From: Streptomyces sp. NBC_01341
Lineage (GTDB): Bacteria; Actinomycetota; Actinomycetes; Streptomycetales; Streptomycetaceae
DNA: 64,000 nt
Assembly: GCF_035946055.1 (NCBI RefSeq)
Contig: NZ_CP108364.1
Location: 930,001 to 994,000, forward strand
Direction of reading: 5' to 3'
Shown here: positions 1-8,158 of the stretch, one piece after another
Position numbering within the stretch: the first letter of the stretch is position 1
Layout of the letters: every line of letters starts with the position of its first letter
Notes under the pieces: model-generated
The model's database searches: none
Told to the model about the DNA's origin: nothing
What the model saw: only the letters and a program-made list of their open reading frames with translations
Translations under genes and position numbers: made by a program

Positions 1-815
1 TCGAACGGGCCGTGCTCGGCACCGATATCCTTGAACCCGGAGAAATAGCCGGTGTCCCCGCTGTGGTACACGCGGTGGTCCGGCCCCGCGACGACCCACG
101 ACGCCCACAGCGTGTGCTGCTGGTTGCGCAGCCCTCGTCCGCAGAAGTGGCGGGCCGGGGTGGCGGTCAGGCTGATTCCCGCGATCTGCGCGGTCTCGTT
201 CCAGTCGAGTTCATGGATGCGCTCCAGGGGCACTCCCCAGCGCTCCAGGTGCGCGCCGACGCCGAGGGGAACGGCGAAGACCGTGTCCGTCCCCGCCAGC
301 GCCTTGATGGTGGGCAGGTCCAGGTGGTCGTAGTGGTCGTGCGAGATCACCACGACATCCACGGGGGCGAGGGAGGCGAGCGGCAACGGCACGGGGTGCA
401 CGCGCTTGGGCCCGGCAAAGGCGAACGGCGAGCAGCGTTCACCCCAGACCGGGTCGAAGAGCACCCGACGACCGTCGATCTCGGTGAGCACACTGGAGTG
501 GCCCAGCCAGGTCAGCCGGAGGCCTGACTCCGGTGGGGTGGCCAGGTCGGCCAGCGTCGTGGCATGGATGGGGACCGTGCCCGAGGGCGACCGACGGACG
601 CGCTCCTCCTTGCGGAAGAAGACCTTGGCGAATTCGAGCATCGAGCCCGACGGTTTGGTCCTGGCCCCCTCGGGATTCTGGAACACCCCGTCGGCGAAGT
701 TGGGCGAGCGGCGGATCCGCTCCATCCTCGCCCCGGCCGGATCCGCCCCGAAGGCGTCCGGGCGCAACGAGCGCAGTCGGGTACGGAGCGAGGGCTGGTT
801 GTCGGCGCCGGTCAC
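1..815 (-). CDS. MBL-fold metallo-hydrolase, NAPE-PLD/UlaG-like (3' end outside window)
   Basis: The first 271 residues of a metallo-beta-lactamase-fold hydrolase are present; the C-terminus lies beyond the left edge. The zinc motif HDHYDHLD is at about residues 159-166, after a TWLGHSS strand near 102-108 and LFDPVWGERCSP near 119-130. HSGDTGYFSGF near 251-261 supplies the next metal ligand. This order (LGHSS, DPV, HxHxDH, SGDT) is typical of the N-acyl-phosphatidylethanolamine phospholipase D-like branch, so a phosphodiesterase-type hydrolase is likely, but the substrate is unknown. The GTG start at 815 is chosen because AGGAG stands 7 bases upstream. The next gene upstream (PPOX family) points the same way, 123 bp off, so the two could be cotranscribed. 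Confidence 0.85.
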   Translation of the reverse strand, partial: MTGADNQPSLRTRLRSLRPDAFGADPAGARMERIRRSPNFADGVFQNPEGARTKPSGSMLEFAKVFFRKEERVRRSPSGTVPIHATTLADLATPPESGLRLTWLGHSSVLTEIDGRRVLFDPVWGERCSPFAFAGPKRVHPVPLPLASLAPVDVVVISHDHYDHLDLPTIKALAGTDTVFAVPLGVGAHLERWGVPLERIHELDWNETAQIAGISLTATPARHFCGRGLRNQQHTLWASWVVAGPDHRVYHSGDTGYFSGFKDIGAEHGPF

Positions 816-938
816 AGCTTCTCCTGAGGGAGTGGGTGTCGTCTCATTATGGTCGGGGTGCGGAACGGAGCGAGGGATCGACGGTGAACGGAGCATTCCG
901 CAGGCTCGGCCGACGCCCCGCCGGTTGCGGGTGACACC

Positions 939-1379
939 TCAGGCACGCGGCTGCCCGTACACGTGCTCGATCCGGAGAGTCAGGACGGCCCTGCGGTCCT
1001 CGACCATCACACGCCGGTACTCGTCCCAGTCGGGGTGCTCTCCCCGGATGTCCCTGTAGAGCCGCACCAGCTGCTCCACGGTCTCGCCGTGAGGGTCCTC
1101 GGCCGGCGGGGTCAGTTCGGCGGAGCCGTCCGCCACGGTCCATGCCCACCGGTCGTGACCGGTCACGTGATAGCTCGCCCGCGGGTCCCGGCGGAGGTTG
1201 CGAGTCTTCGCCCGCCCCTCGGTGACGGACACCCGGATCACCCCTTCGCCCGGATCGTACGCATGGTTCACATTGGACATCTGGGGCCTGCCGTCACGCT
1301 TGATCGTGACCAGCACGCCGCCGTCGTGCTCGCCGAGGAGCCGCAGAAGCGCCTCGTGCCCTGGTTCGAAGTCCGTCAT
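939..1379 (-). CDS. PPOX-class F420/flavin-dependent oxidoreductase family protein
   Basis: A 146-residue split-barrel protein of the pyridoxamine-5'-phosphate-oxidase-like superfamily. Visible family features are GVLVTIKRDGRPQMSNV near the N-terminus (the strand pair that binds the cofactor phosphate), VSVTEGRAKTRNLRRDP in the middle, and a C-terminal RAVLTLRIEHVYG. Actinobacterial members of this length (TIGR03618 type) usually bind F420 or FMN and reduce small molecules; the substrate cannot be read from the sequence. I start at the ATG at 1379, with GGAG upstream, rather than an ATG 39 bases earlier, because homology begins there. It diverges from the dehydrogenase gene at 1534; the 154-bp intergenic space holds the latter's promoter and operator. 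Confidence 0.8.
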   Translation of the reverse strand: MTDFEPGHEALLRLLGEHDGGVLVTIKRDGRPQMSNVNHAYDPGEGVIRVSVTEGRAKTRNLRRDPRASYHVTGHDRWAWTVADGSAELTPPAEDPHGETVEQLVRLYRDIRGEHPDWDEYRRVMVEDRRAVLTLRIEHVYGQPRA

Positions 1380-1458
1380 GCCGACTCCAACGTCCGTACG
1401 GGCTCCAGGATTCCGCAAACGAGGTGCCGACCGGTCGCATCCGGCCGGATTTCGCGCG

Positions 1459-1503
1459 TTGACAGGCAGTGCGCATCTCTCGATACTGACTCACGGTTCA
1501 GTA
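1459..1503 (+). promoter_or_regulatory. Sigma70-like promoter with overlapping inverted-repeat operator
   Basis: TTGACA at 1459-1464 is followed after exactly 17 bases by GATACT at 1482-1487, a strong housekeeping-type promoter for the dehydrogenase gene at 1534. A perfect dyad TACTGA-N8-TCAGTA spans 1484-1503, covering the -10 box and the expected start point. That geometry suits a repressor; the TetR gene at 2795, downstream of the target gene, is the obvious candidate. The elements are seen directly; repression by that protein is inference. Confidence 0.7.
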
Positions 1504-1533
1504 AATCCACACCGACCCGCCCGGAGCCGCCCT

Positions 1534-2739
1534 GTGACACCCCCTTCCACCGCCCCGCTGATCTCCCTGACCTGGACGGACCACATCACCGGGACCGAGG
1601 GCTATCTGGTCGTGGACCGCCTGGTGCGCGGTGTGTCGAGCGGAGGGCTGCGTATGAGGCAGGGCTGCACCCTCGCAGAGGTGGCGGGCCTGGCTCGGGG
1701 CATGACCATGAAGGAAGCCCTGCACTTCGACGCGGACGACACCCGGGCGCGCTACATCCCGCTGGGCGGCGCCAAGGGCGGCCTCGACTGTGATCCGCGC
1801 GCGCCCGAGGCATACGGGATTCTCGTTCGCTTCCTGCGGGCCATGCGTCCGTACGTGGAGAACGTCTGGACGACCGGCGAGGATCTCGGGCTCAGCCAGG
1901 AACTGGTGGACCGGGCGGCCGTGGAGGCAGGCCTCGTCTCCACCGTGCAGGCGGTCTTTCCCCTGCTCGACGACGAGACGGCGGCCCGCCGGCGCCTGGC
2001 GGACGCCTTCGCGGTCACGGTGGACGGGATCGGACTGGACGAGCTGGTCGGCGGGTGCGGCGTCGCGGAGTCCGCTCTCGTCGCACTCGACCGGGCCGGC
2101 GTGGCCCACGGCGATGCGCGTGTCTCCCTTCAGGGTCTCGGCACGATGGGCGGAGCGACGGCGCGATTCCTGTCCCGCGCCGGGCTCGCGGTGGTCGCGG
2201 TCGCCGACGTGAAGGGCACCATCGCCAATCCGGCGGGGCTGGACGTCGAGTCCCTGCTCGCCGCGCGGGACGCGTTCGGGACGGTGGACCGGGGGGCACT
2301 GCGCCCGGGGGATGAGGAGCTGCCTGCCGACGCATGGCTGGCGGCGGACGCCGAGGTACTCGTCCCCGCCGCGGTGTCGTACGCCGTGGACACCGTGAAG
2401 CAGGCGTCGGTCAGGGCTCGTTGGATCGTCGAGGCGGCGAACATGCCGGTACTGCCCGACGCGGAGGCGCTGCTCGCCCGGCGCGGGATCACGGTGCTGC
2501 CGGACGTGGTCGTCAACTCCGGTACGAACGCCTGGTGGTGGTGGACACTGTTCGGGGACATCGGAGCCGACGCCGACGAGGCGTTCGCCCACACGCGCCG
2601 CTCGATGCGGTCCCTGATCGGCCGCGTCCTGGAGCGTGCGGAGGCGGACGGCTGTACCCCGCGGGCCGCGGCGCACGCGCTCGTGGCGGACCGGCTCCCG
2701 GTGATGGCGGAGAGGTTCGGCTGGTACGCACAGGTATGA
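1534..2739 (+). CDS. Glu/Leu/Phe/Val dehydrogenase family amino-acid dehydrogenase
   Basis: A 401-residue amino-acid dehydrogenase. The N-terminal dimerisation/catalytic domain has the substrate-binding lysine in MTMK (about residue 60) and the catalytic-lysine loop PLGGAKGGL (K81). A Rossmann domain follows with LQGLGTMGGATARFL near residue 190 and an IVEAANMPVLPDAE motif near 305, typical of ELFV dehydrogenases that reversibly deaminate amino acids with NAD(P). Specificity is not clear: it is longer than classical valine/leucine dehydrogenases (about 360) and has TTGED where TAEDVG is usual, so leucine/valine or glutamate are all possible. The GTG start at 1534 has GGAG upstream; the open frame extends further 5' but without homology. 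A promoter with an operator dyad lies just upstream and a TetR gene follows 55 bp downstream. Confidence 0.85.
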   Translation: MTPPSTAPLISLTWTDHITGTEGYLVVDRLVRGVSSGGLRMRQGCTLAEVAGLARGMTMKEALHFDADDTRARYIPLGGAKGGLDCDPRAPEAYGILVRFLRAMRPYVENVWTTGEDLGLSQELVDRAAVEAGLVSTVQAVFPLLDDETAARRRLADAFAVTVDGIGLDELVGGCGVAESALVALDRAGVAHGDARVSLQGLGTMGGATARFLSRAGLAVVAVADVKGTIANPAGLDVESLLAARDAFGTVDRGALRPGDEELPADAWLAADAEVLVPAAVSYAVDTVKQASVRARWIVEAANMPVLPDAEALLARRGITVLPDVVVNSGTNAWWWWTLFGDIGADADEAFAHTRRSMRSLIGRVLERAEADGCTPRAAAHALVADRLPVMAERFGWYAQV

Positions 2740-2794
2740 GCGCCCGGGTGGCCCGGTGGTCCGGTCGGGGAGTCGGCTTGGTTAGGGTGACTCC

Positions 2795-3406
2795 GTGGCG
2801 AGAGTACGGCTGAGCGTGGCGGAGCGTCGGGAAGAGCTCCTGCGTGCTGCCGTCGAGCAGATCGAGGTGCGGGGTGTGGCCGCGGTCCGGATCGCCGACG
2901 TGGCCTCCGTCCTCGGCGTGAGCAACGCACTGGTGCTGTACCACTTCTCGTCCAAGGAGAAGCTGGTGGCCGCCGCGTTCGCCTACGCCGCGGAGGCCGA
3001 TCTGGCTCATCTGCGCAGGCTGCTGACCCGCCGCACCAGCGCCGTACGGCGGCTGCGCGCCGCCGTGCGCTGGTACGCGCCGACCGGCCAGGCCAAGGGG
3101 TGGCGGCTCTGGATCGAGGGCTGGGCGTCCTCCCTGCGGGATCCGGTGCTCCGGGAGGTGGCGGGCGATCTCGACGAGCAGTGGAAGGCGGAGCTGGCGG
3201 AGGTCATCGAGGAGGGCGCCGCGGCGGGTGAGTTCCGGTGCGACGACCCCATGTCGGTGGCCTGGCGACTGACCGCGCTGCTGGACGGCCTGGCGGTCCA
3301 GATGACGTCGTACGCGGGTCCGCTGTCCAGAGCGACCATGCTGCGGTGGACCGATGAGGCGCTCGCCCGCGAACTCGGCATCGACCACGAGGCACTGACC
3401 GCCTGA
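2795..3406 (+). CDS. TetR/AcrR family transcriptional regulator
   Basis: A 203-residue TetR-type repressor. The N-terminal helix-turn-helix is clear: REELLRAAVEQIEVRGVAAV, then IADVASVLGVSNALVLYHFSSKEKLVAAAF (about residues 28-58). The C-terminal helical ligand domain resembles BetI-like regulators, with GWRLWIEGWA near 100. The GTG start has no Shine-Dalgarno sequence; instead TAGGGT ends 6 bases upstream, so the message is probably leaderless. The gene follows the amino-acid dehydrogenase and probably controls it through the dyad at 1484-1503; the inducer is not known. It is convergent with the DUF6745 gene, with a hairpin between them. Confidence 0.85.
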   Translation: MARVRLSVAERREELLRAAVEQIEVRGVAAVRIADVASVLGVSNALVLYHFSSKEKLVAAAFAYAAEADLAHLRRLLTRRTSAVRRLRAAVRWYAPTGQAKGWRLWIEGWASSLRDPVLREVAGDLDEQWKAELAEVIEEGAAAGEFRCDDPMSVAWRLTALLDGLAVQMTSYAGPLSRATMLRWTDEALARELGIDHEALTA

Positions 3407-3441
3407 CGGCCGGCGCGCAGGAGGTGCCGACCGTCCGAACC

Positions 3442-3477
3442 CGGCACGGCCGCGTGGAACGCCTTCCACGGGTGCCG
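3442..3477. terminator. Hairpin between convergent TetR and DUF6745 genes
   Basis: The inner stem CGTGGAA/TTCCACG (3453-3459 and 3464-3470, 4-base loop) is extended by the outer arms CGGCAC/GTGCCG (3442-3447 and 3472-3477). It sits between two converging genes, which fits a bidirectional terminator. No U tract is visible, as is common in Streptomyces. Confidence 0.5.
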
Positions 3478-3494
3478 CCGGCGCCGCGATCCGG

Positions 3495-4496
3495 TCAGGT
3501 CTGCCGCATCGGTGCGTAGGCCTCCCCGTCGAGCCCGAAGGTCCACGCGACGCCTTCCTTCGCGGTCCCGGTCCTCGGCGGGACCCGGAGCCAGTAGGTG
3601 CGGTGCGTTCCGTCCGGCTCCGGCGTGGAGTTGACCACTTCGACCATCGCCACGTCCTCGTCGCCCTCCATTGCTATGCGCCACAGGACTCCGGTCTCGT
3701 CCTGGTGCACGGGCTGGGCACCCGATTGGGAGAGGTAGCGGTCGTAGCCGTAGAACTCGAGCATCACGCGCCGCAGCTCCGCGTTCTCCTCGGCACGTAT
3801 GCGTTCGGGGGTGAGGGTTCCCAGCGAGTCGAGGAACTCGGCGGGCACGGGCATTCCGCGCCAGGCGTGGAGGGCGAAGCCGTCGGGGTAGGCGAGGGCC
3901 GGCCCGTCACCCCGATCGAGCCGTCCCGCCTCGTCCCGGTGGAGCGCCTCGGGCCGCTCGCTGATCACCACGGCGTGCTCATAGGGCCACCACCAGCCCG
4001 CGTTCCTGGCGACCTCCGCCAGTCCGGTCAGCCGGTCGCCCCGGCCGTCGAAGGCAGCGAGCCAGGCCGCGTCGTGCTGGCCAAGAACCGCGTCCAGCAG
4101 GACGAGGCGGACGTCGGACTCGTCCTCGGGCCGGGGGGCGAGCTCGGCGACGACCCCCGTCCGGATCCGGTCGGCCAGTGCGGCGGTGGTCTCCCACAAC
4201 TGGGCACCGGTGGCGGACCACAGCGCGGACCACCCGGCAGGGCCCAGCTCGTCGTAGATCCTGCGGCGCTCCTGTGCCCATGGGCGCGTGCGCACCTCCT
4301 CGCGGACGGAGCGGCCTGCACCGACCAGCTTCTCCACCACCTCGACCGCCGCCTTGGGCGAGTCCGCCCAGATGACGCGCTCGGGCTCGGCGAGCCCCGC
4401 ACGACGGTAGGCCAGCCGCACACCGTCCTCGGCCGCACCCCGGTCCGCCCGGCCGGTCGCCGCCGCGACCGCCCGCCACGCGTTCACGCACTCCAT
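3495..4496 (-). CDS. DUF6745 domain-containing protein
   Basis: A 333-residue cytoplasmic protein with no signal or membrane segment. The C-terminal half has the DUF6745 signature: LHRDEAGRLDRGDGPALAYPDG, a Trp-rich HAWRGMPVPAEF, and a terminal region with GVLWRIAMEGDEDVAMVEVVNSTPEP. The function of the family is unknown; members often accompany leucine-rich-repeat or repeat-rich genes. ATG at 4496 is chosen over an upstream ATG at 4571 because GGGGAA precedes it and the extra 25 residues look non-coding. It is read away from the STM4011-STM4015 cassette with the small gene at 4604-4930 (107 bp gap), and both probably belong functionally to that locus. Confidence 0.7.
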   Translation of the reverse strand: MECVNAWRAVAAATGRADRGAAEDGVRLAYRRAGLAEPERVIWADSPKAAVEVVEKLVGAGRSVREEVRTRPWAQERRRIYDELGPAGWSALWSATGAQLWETTAALADRIRTGVVAELAPRPEDESDVRLVLLDAVLGQHDAAWLAAFDGRGDRLTGLAEVARNAGWWWPYEHAVVISERPEALHRDEAGRLDRGDGPALAYPDGFALHAWRGMPVPAEFLDSLGTLTPERIRAEENAELRRVMLEFYGYDRYLSQSGAQPVHQDETGVLWRIAMEGDEDVAMVEVVNSTPEPDGTHRTYWLRVPPRTGTAKEGVAWTFGLDGEAYAPMRQT

Positions 4497-4603
4497 CGCT
4501 GTTCCCCGTCCTCTGATCCCGCTCTGCCTGTCATACCTGCTGTCACTGCTGTGCCGGCCGGGCGTCCGCACCTCACGGCCGGCACCCGACGGACCCGGAC
4601 CCG

Positions 4604-4930
4604 TCAGTCCGCAACGATCCGGACCGCGCCCGGTGCGTACTCGCGCTGTCGGACGACGCGGAACCAGCCCTTCGGCAGCGCTATCGCCGCGTGTTCCTCG
4701 TGCACCACACGTCCGCCGTCGGGAAGGTGGAGCAGCATCGGACCGAAGGGTCCCGCCTCCCGCATCAGCCTGCCGGGTCCCTGCACGGCGTGGGCGTGGC
4801 CGGTGACTTCGCCGAGCGCCAGGACCAGCCTCCCCCGGCCGTCCCGCAGTTCACCCGGCGCGTCGAGGAAGTGCGCGGGCACCTCCGACTCGTCCAGCGC
4901 CACCATCAGTACGTCGCCCTGCCGGTACAC
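4604..4930 (-). CDS. Small conserved protein (RQGDVL...TGHAHAV type), unknown function
   Basis: A 108-residue protein that I do not recognise by name but that looks genuine: it has strong GC3 bias and a recognisable pattern MYRQGDVLMVALDE, then LALGEVTGHAHAV, LLHLPDGGRVVHEEHAAIALPKGWFRVVRQREY. The two histidine-containing segments (GHAHAV and VVHEEHAAI) could form a metal site in a small beta-barrel; this is inference. Proteins of this pattern occur beside DUF6745 genes. It diverges from the STM4015 gene at 5098 with 167 bp between, and is followed by the DUF6745 gene, so it heads the leftward arm of the cassette. Confidence 0.65.
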   Translation of the reverse strand: MYRQGDVLMVALDESEVPAHFLDAPGELRDGRGRLVLALGEVTGHAHAVQGPGRLMREAGPFGPMLLHLPDGGRVVHEEHAAIALPKGWFRVVRQREYAPGAVRIVAD

Positions 4931-5097
4931 AGACGTCTCCCCTCCGCCCCGGCACCCCCTGTGCCGGTCACAGATGAAACGCTACGAGAGGGGTCTGACA
5001 ATCCGTCGGCGGGCGCGGCCCCGGTCACGGTGTTGTCAGTGGCTCTTGATAAACCTTTGCGGACATCAGCCGTCCCCAGCAACAGGAGCTCAGTGCC

Positions 5098-6054
5098 ATG
5101 TCCGACGCGGACCGTCTGCACGAGTTGCTCGGCCTTCAGGCCGTCGATTTCCAGCGTGAGACCGAGGAGCCGGCGCGCCCAGCCGCCGAAGCCGCGGCCT
5201 GGCGCATCAGCGTCGACCCGTTCGGCCCCGAGGGGGACGTGAGCTGGGAGGAGGAGTTCAACGCCTTTCTCGACGCCGTCGACCCGTCCCGCGTCCGGGC
5301 CCTGATCATCGGGCAGTGGGGCGAGTCGTACGAGGAGGACTCGTCCTATCCGATCGGGCTCGTCGTCGCCGCGGCCGGCCGGCTGACCTCGCTCACGGCG
5401 ATCTTCGTCGGAGACCTGGTGATGGAGGAGGCGGAGATCTCCTGGATCGAGCAGTCCGACGTCACCGCCCTCCTCACGGCCTTCCCTGCCCTGACCCATC
5501 TCGGTGTCCGCGGGGGCACGGGGCTGCTCTTCCCACCCGTCGCGCACGCGTCGCTGCGTGAGCTCACCATCGAGAGCGGCGGACTTCCGGCCGAGGCGCT
5601 GCGCGGTGTGCTGGACAGCGAACTGCCCGCACTGGAAAGGCTGGACCTCTGGCTGGGCGTGTCCTCGTACGGCGGCGACGCCGTCGTCCCGGACCTGACG
5701 CCGCTGCTCACGGGTACCCGCTTCCCCCGGCTCCGGCACCTCGGTCTGCGCAACAGCGAACTGCAGAACGAGATCGCGGCCGCGATAGGCTCGGCGCCAA
5801 TCGTCGCCCGGCTCCACACGCTCGACCTGTCGAACGGCACGCTCGGTGACGAGGGCGCGGCCGCCCTGCTGGAGGGCCAGCCACTCATCCATCTCGAAGC
5901 ACTCGACCTGCACCACCACTTCCTGTCCGAACCGATGGAGCGTCGGCTGACCGAGGCACTCGCCCCGCACGGCGTCACCGTCGACCTGTCCGAGCGCTGC
6001 GAACCCTGGGACGACCGCGGGGCCGCCGGACGCTACACCGCGGTCGCGGAGTAG
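5098..6054 (+). CDS. STM4015 family leucine-rich-repeat protein, copy 1
   Basis: A 318-residue protein of the STM4015 family. The N-terminus is an acidic domain (WRISVDPFGPEGDVSWEEEFNAFLDAV, about 40-62) followed by irregular leucine-rich repeats: LTHLGVRGG, LRELTIESGGLP, LERLDLWLG, LRHLGLRNSELQ, LHTLDLSNGTLGDEG and LEALDLHHHFLS. LRR folds usually bind protein partners, so a scaffold or substrate-recognition role for the enzymes encoded downstream is plausible, but none is shown. The start has AGGAG 8 bases upstream. The next gene begins 9 bp after its stop and encodes a clear paralogue. Cytoplasmic, with no signal peptide. Confidence 0.8.
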   Translation: MSDADRLHELLGLQAVDFQRETEEPARPAAEAAAWRISVDPFGPEGDVSWEEEFNAFLDAVDPSRVRALIIGQWGESYEEDSSYPIGLVVAAAGRLTSLTAIFVGDLVMEEAEISWIEQSDVTALLTAFPALTHLGVRGGTGLLFPPVAHASLRELTIESGGLPAEALRGVLDSELPALERLDLWLGVSSYGGDAVVPDLTPLLTGTRFPRLRHLGLRNSELQNEIAAAIGSAPIVARLHTLDLSNGTLGDEGAAALLEGQPLIHLEALDLHHHFLSEPMERRLTEALAPHGVTVDLSERCEPWDDRGAAGRYTAVAE

Positions 6055-6063
6055 GGGCGCGCG

Positions 6064-7032
6064 ATGACCGACATCATTCACCCGGACGTCTTCCACGGCC
6101 TGCCGGTCCTCACCCTGCCCGCTGCCGACGCCCCGGAGCCCGGGACACCCTCCGCACCCGGATCCGTGGCTTGGCGGCTGGAGTGCGCCTGGGGCGGGGA
6201 GACCTTCGCGGAGCACTGGCGGCGCTTCCTCACGGAGGTCGACCCGACCGGGGTGCGGGCGCTGCTGATCGGGCCCTGGTGGGAGGACGAGTACTCCTCC
6301 TTCCAGCCCGTGGTCGACGCCATCGTCGCGGACGCACACCGTTTCCCGGCCCTGCGCGCGCTGTTCCTCGCCGATGTGGAGAGCGAGGAGTGCGAGCTGT
6401 CCTGGCTGCAGATGTGCGACATCACCCCGGTTCTCGAAGTCTTTCCGCTTCTGGAGGAACTGACCGTGCGCGGCTGCGGAGAGGCCGTTCCCGACGGGGA
6501 GAACCTCCGGCTGCGCCCTGTCCGGCACGCGGCGCTGAAGTCGCTGCGCTTCGAGTCCGGTGGCCTGCCCGGGCACATCGTCCGAGCGGTGGGCGCCTCC
6601 GAACTCCCGTCGCTGGAACACCTGGAGTTCTGGTTGGGCTCCGAGTGGTACGGCGGTGACGCTTCCGTGGCCGACCTGGCACCCGTGCTGTCCGGCGCCG
6701 CGTACCCGGCGCTGCGCCATCTCGGTCTGCAGAACAGCGAGATCCAGGACGAGATAGCCGTCGCGGTAGCCTCGGCGCCGGTCGTCGCGCGGCTCGACTC
6801 CCTGTCCCTGGCGATGGGCACCCTCAGCGACACGGGCGCCGAGGCCCTGCTGGGCGGGCAGCCGCTCACCCACCTCTCCGCCCTTGATCTGCACCACCAC
6901 TACCTCAGTGGCCCGTACGTCTCCCGTATCGAGGAGGTGTGCGCCCGGGCGGGTGTGCGGGTCGATCTCGAGGGAGCCGAGGACTGGGACGACGAGGACG
7001 ACGAGTCGCGCTATGTCGCAGTCAGTGAGTAG
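6064..7032 (+). CDS. STM4015 family leucine-rich-repeat protein, copy 2
   Basis: A 322-residue tandem paralogue of the preceding gene. The same blocks occur in the same order: WRLECAWGGETFAEHWRRFL, SWLQMCDITPVLEVFPLLEEL, LEHLEFWLGSEWYGGDAS, LRHLGLQNSEIQDEIA, SLAMGTLSDTGAEALL and LSALDLHHHYLS. It ends in a very acidic tail (DWDDEDDESRYVAVSE) closely matching copy 1 (WDDRGAAGRYTAVAE). Both copies keep all repeats, so neither looks decayed; they may recognise different partners or form a heterodimer. The 3' end overlaps the STM4014 gene by 20 bp, which suggests coupled translation. Confidence 0.8.
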   Translation: MTDIIHPDVFHGLPVLTLPAADAPEPGTPSAPGSVAWRLECAWGGETFAEHWRRFLTEVDPTGVRALLIGPWWEDEYSSFQPVVDAIVADAHRFPALRALFLADVESEECELSWLQMCDITPVLEVFPLLEELTVRGCGEAVPDGENLRLRPVRHAALKSLRFESGGLPGHIVRAVGASELPSLEHLEFWLGSEWYGGDASVADLAPVLSGAAYPALRHLGLQNSEIQDEIAVAVASAPVVARLDSLSLAMGTLSDTGAEALLGGQPLTHLSALDLHHHYLSGPYVSRIEEVCARAGVRVDLEGAEDWDDEDDESRYVAVSE

Positions 7033-8158
7033 CGCGCTCCCGCGCCTCGCGGTCGTCGGCATCCCCGGCAACCGCAGGGTCGGCCTCTTCCAGGACGCCG
7101 TGCGCGCCGCCGGGCTTCCGGCCGCGCGCACGGTCTCCTGGCTCGATGTGCTCCGGGGCGATGTCCGCTTCCTGCCAGGGGAGACCGTGCGCGTCGACTC
7201 CCCGGGTGAAGACGCCGAGGTGGACAGGCTCCTGCGCGGGACGGACGATCCGACGAGGGTGGAGGGTTCGGCCCGCTGGTACGTCCGTTTCACCGCGGCC
7301 GTGCGGGATGTCGCCCGGGCCGCAGGCGCCGCGGGTGCCGACCTGCTGGACGATCCAGGGGACATCGCGGTGCTGTTCGACAAGCGGATCTGCCACGGTG
7401 TCCTGGTCAGCGGGGGTGTGCCCGTACCGGACTCCCCCACTTCCGGGCCCGCTGCCGGGCCGGTGCGGGGCTGGGCGGACGTAAGGGCGTTGATGACTGA
7501 TCACCGAATGCCGCGGGTGTTCGTGAAGCCGGCCCACGGTTCGTCCGCCTCCGGCGTGGTCGCACTGGAGACGGCCGGCCCCGGAAGGGTCCGCGCGGCC
7601 ACGTCGGTGGAGCGGGACGCCGAGGGCCGGCTGTTCAACTCGCTGCGGGTGCGCAGGTGCACGACGGAGCGCGAGGTGGCGGCTCTGATCGACGCTCTGG
7701 CGCCCGACGGGCTGCACATCGAGCGCTGGCTGCCCAAGGCATCCCAGCGGGGCCGGGTCGCCGACCTCCGGGTCGTGGTGGTCGCGGGCCGGGCGACGCA
7801 TGCAGTCGTGCGGACCAGCAGGCACCCCATGACGAACCTGCACCTGGGAGGGGCTCGGGGTGATCTCGACCAGGTCCGGGCCGCGGTGAAGACGGCCGGT
7901 GGAAGCTGGGACGCCGCCCTGGCGGTCTGCGAGCGGGCCGCCGCCTGCTTCCCCGGCACGCTCTGCGTGGGGGTCGACCTGCTGCCCGCCACCGGCTGGC
8001 GGCGCTTCACCGTCGGCGAGGTCAACGCCTTCGGGGACCTCCTGCCCCGTCTGACCGGACTTCCGGGCAGCGGCGCGGAGGACCTGGACACCTACGGCGC
8101 GCAGATCGCCGCCGTACTGGACCGGACGAGGAACGACCGTGTCACCTACGCACCCTGA
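7013..8158 (+). CDS. STM4014 family protein, ATP-grasp-like
   Basis: A 381-residue protein of the STM4014 family. It opens with RLAVVGIPGNRRVGLFQDAVRAAG, then a central FVKPAHGSSASGVVALE (about residue 170) resembling the ATP-binding strand-loop of ATP-grasp enzymes, HIERWLPKASQRGRVADLRVVVVAG, and a C-terminal VGVDLLPATGWRRFTVGEVNAFGDLLP whose E-x-N pattern matches the Mg-ATP ligands of the fold. An ATP-dependent carboxylate-amine (or thiol) ligase acting on a small molecule or peptide is therefore likely, but the substrate is unknown. ATG 7013 lies inside the preceding gene and the 3' end overlaps the next start by 20 bp. Confidence 0.75.
   Translation: MSQSVSSALPRLAVVGIPGNRRVGLFQDAVRAAGLPAARTVSWLDVLRGDVRFLPGETVRVDSPGEDAEVDRLLRGTDDPTRVEGSARWYVRFTAAVRDVARAAGAAGADLLDDPGDIAVLFDKRICHGVLVSGGVPVPDSPTSGPAAGPVRGWADVRALMTDHRMPRVFVKPAHGSSASGVVALETAGPGRVRAATSVERDAEGRLFNSLRVRRCTTEREVAALIDALAPDGLHIERWLPKASQRGRVADLRVVVVAGRATHAVVRTSRHPMTNLHLGGARGDLDQVRAAVKTAGGSWDAALAVCERAAACFPGTLCVGVDLLPATGWRRFTVGEVNAFGDLLPRLTGLPGSGAEDLDTYGAQIAAVLDRTRNDRVTYAP

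Noticed and set aside
4906..7440. A minus-strand open frame of about 844 codons opposite the two STM4015 genes
   Set aside because: Runs antisense to both LRR genes; low-complexity translation and no ribosome site.
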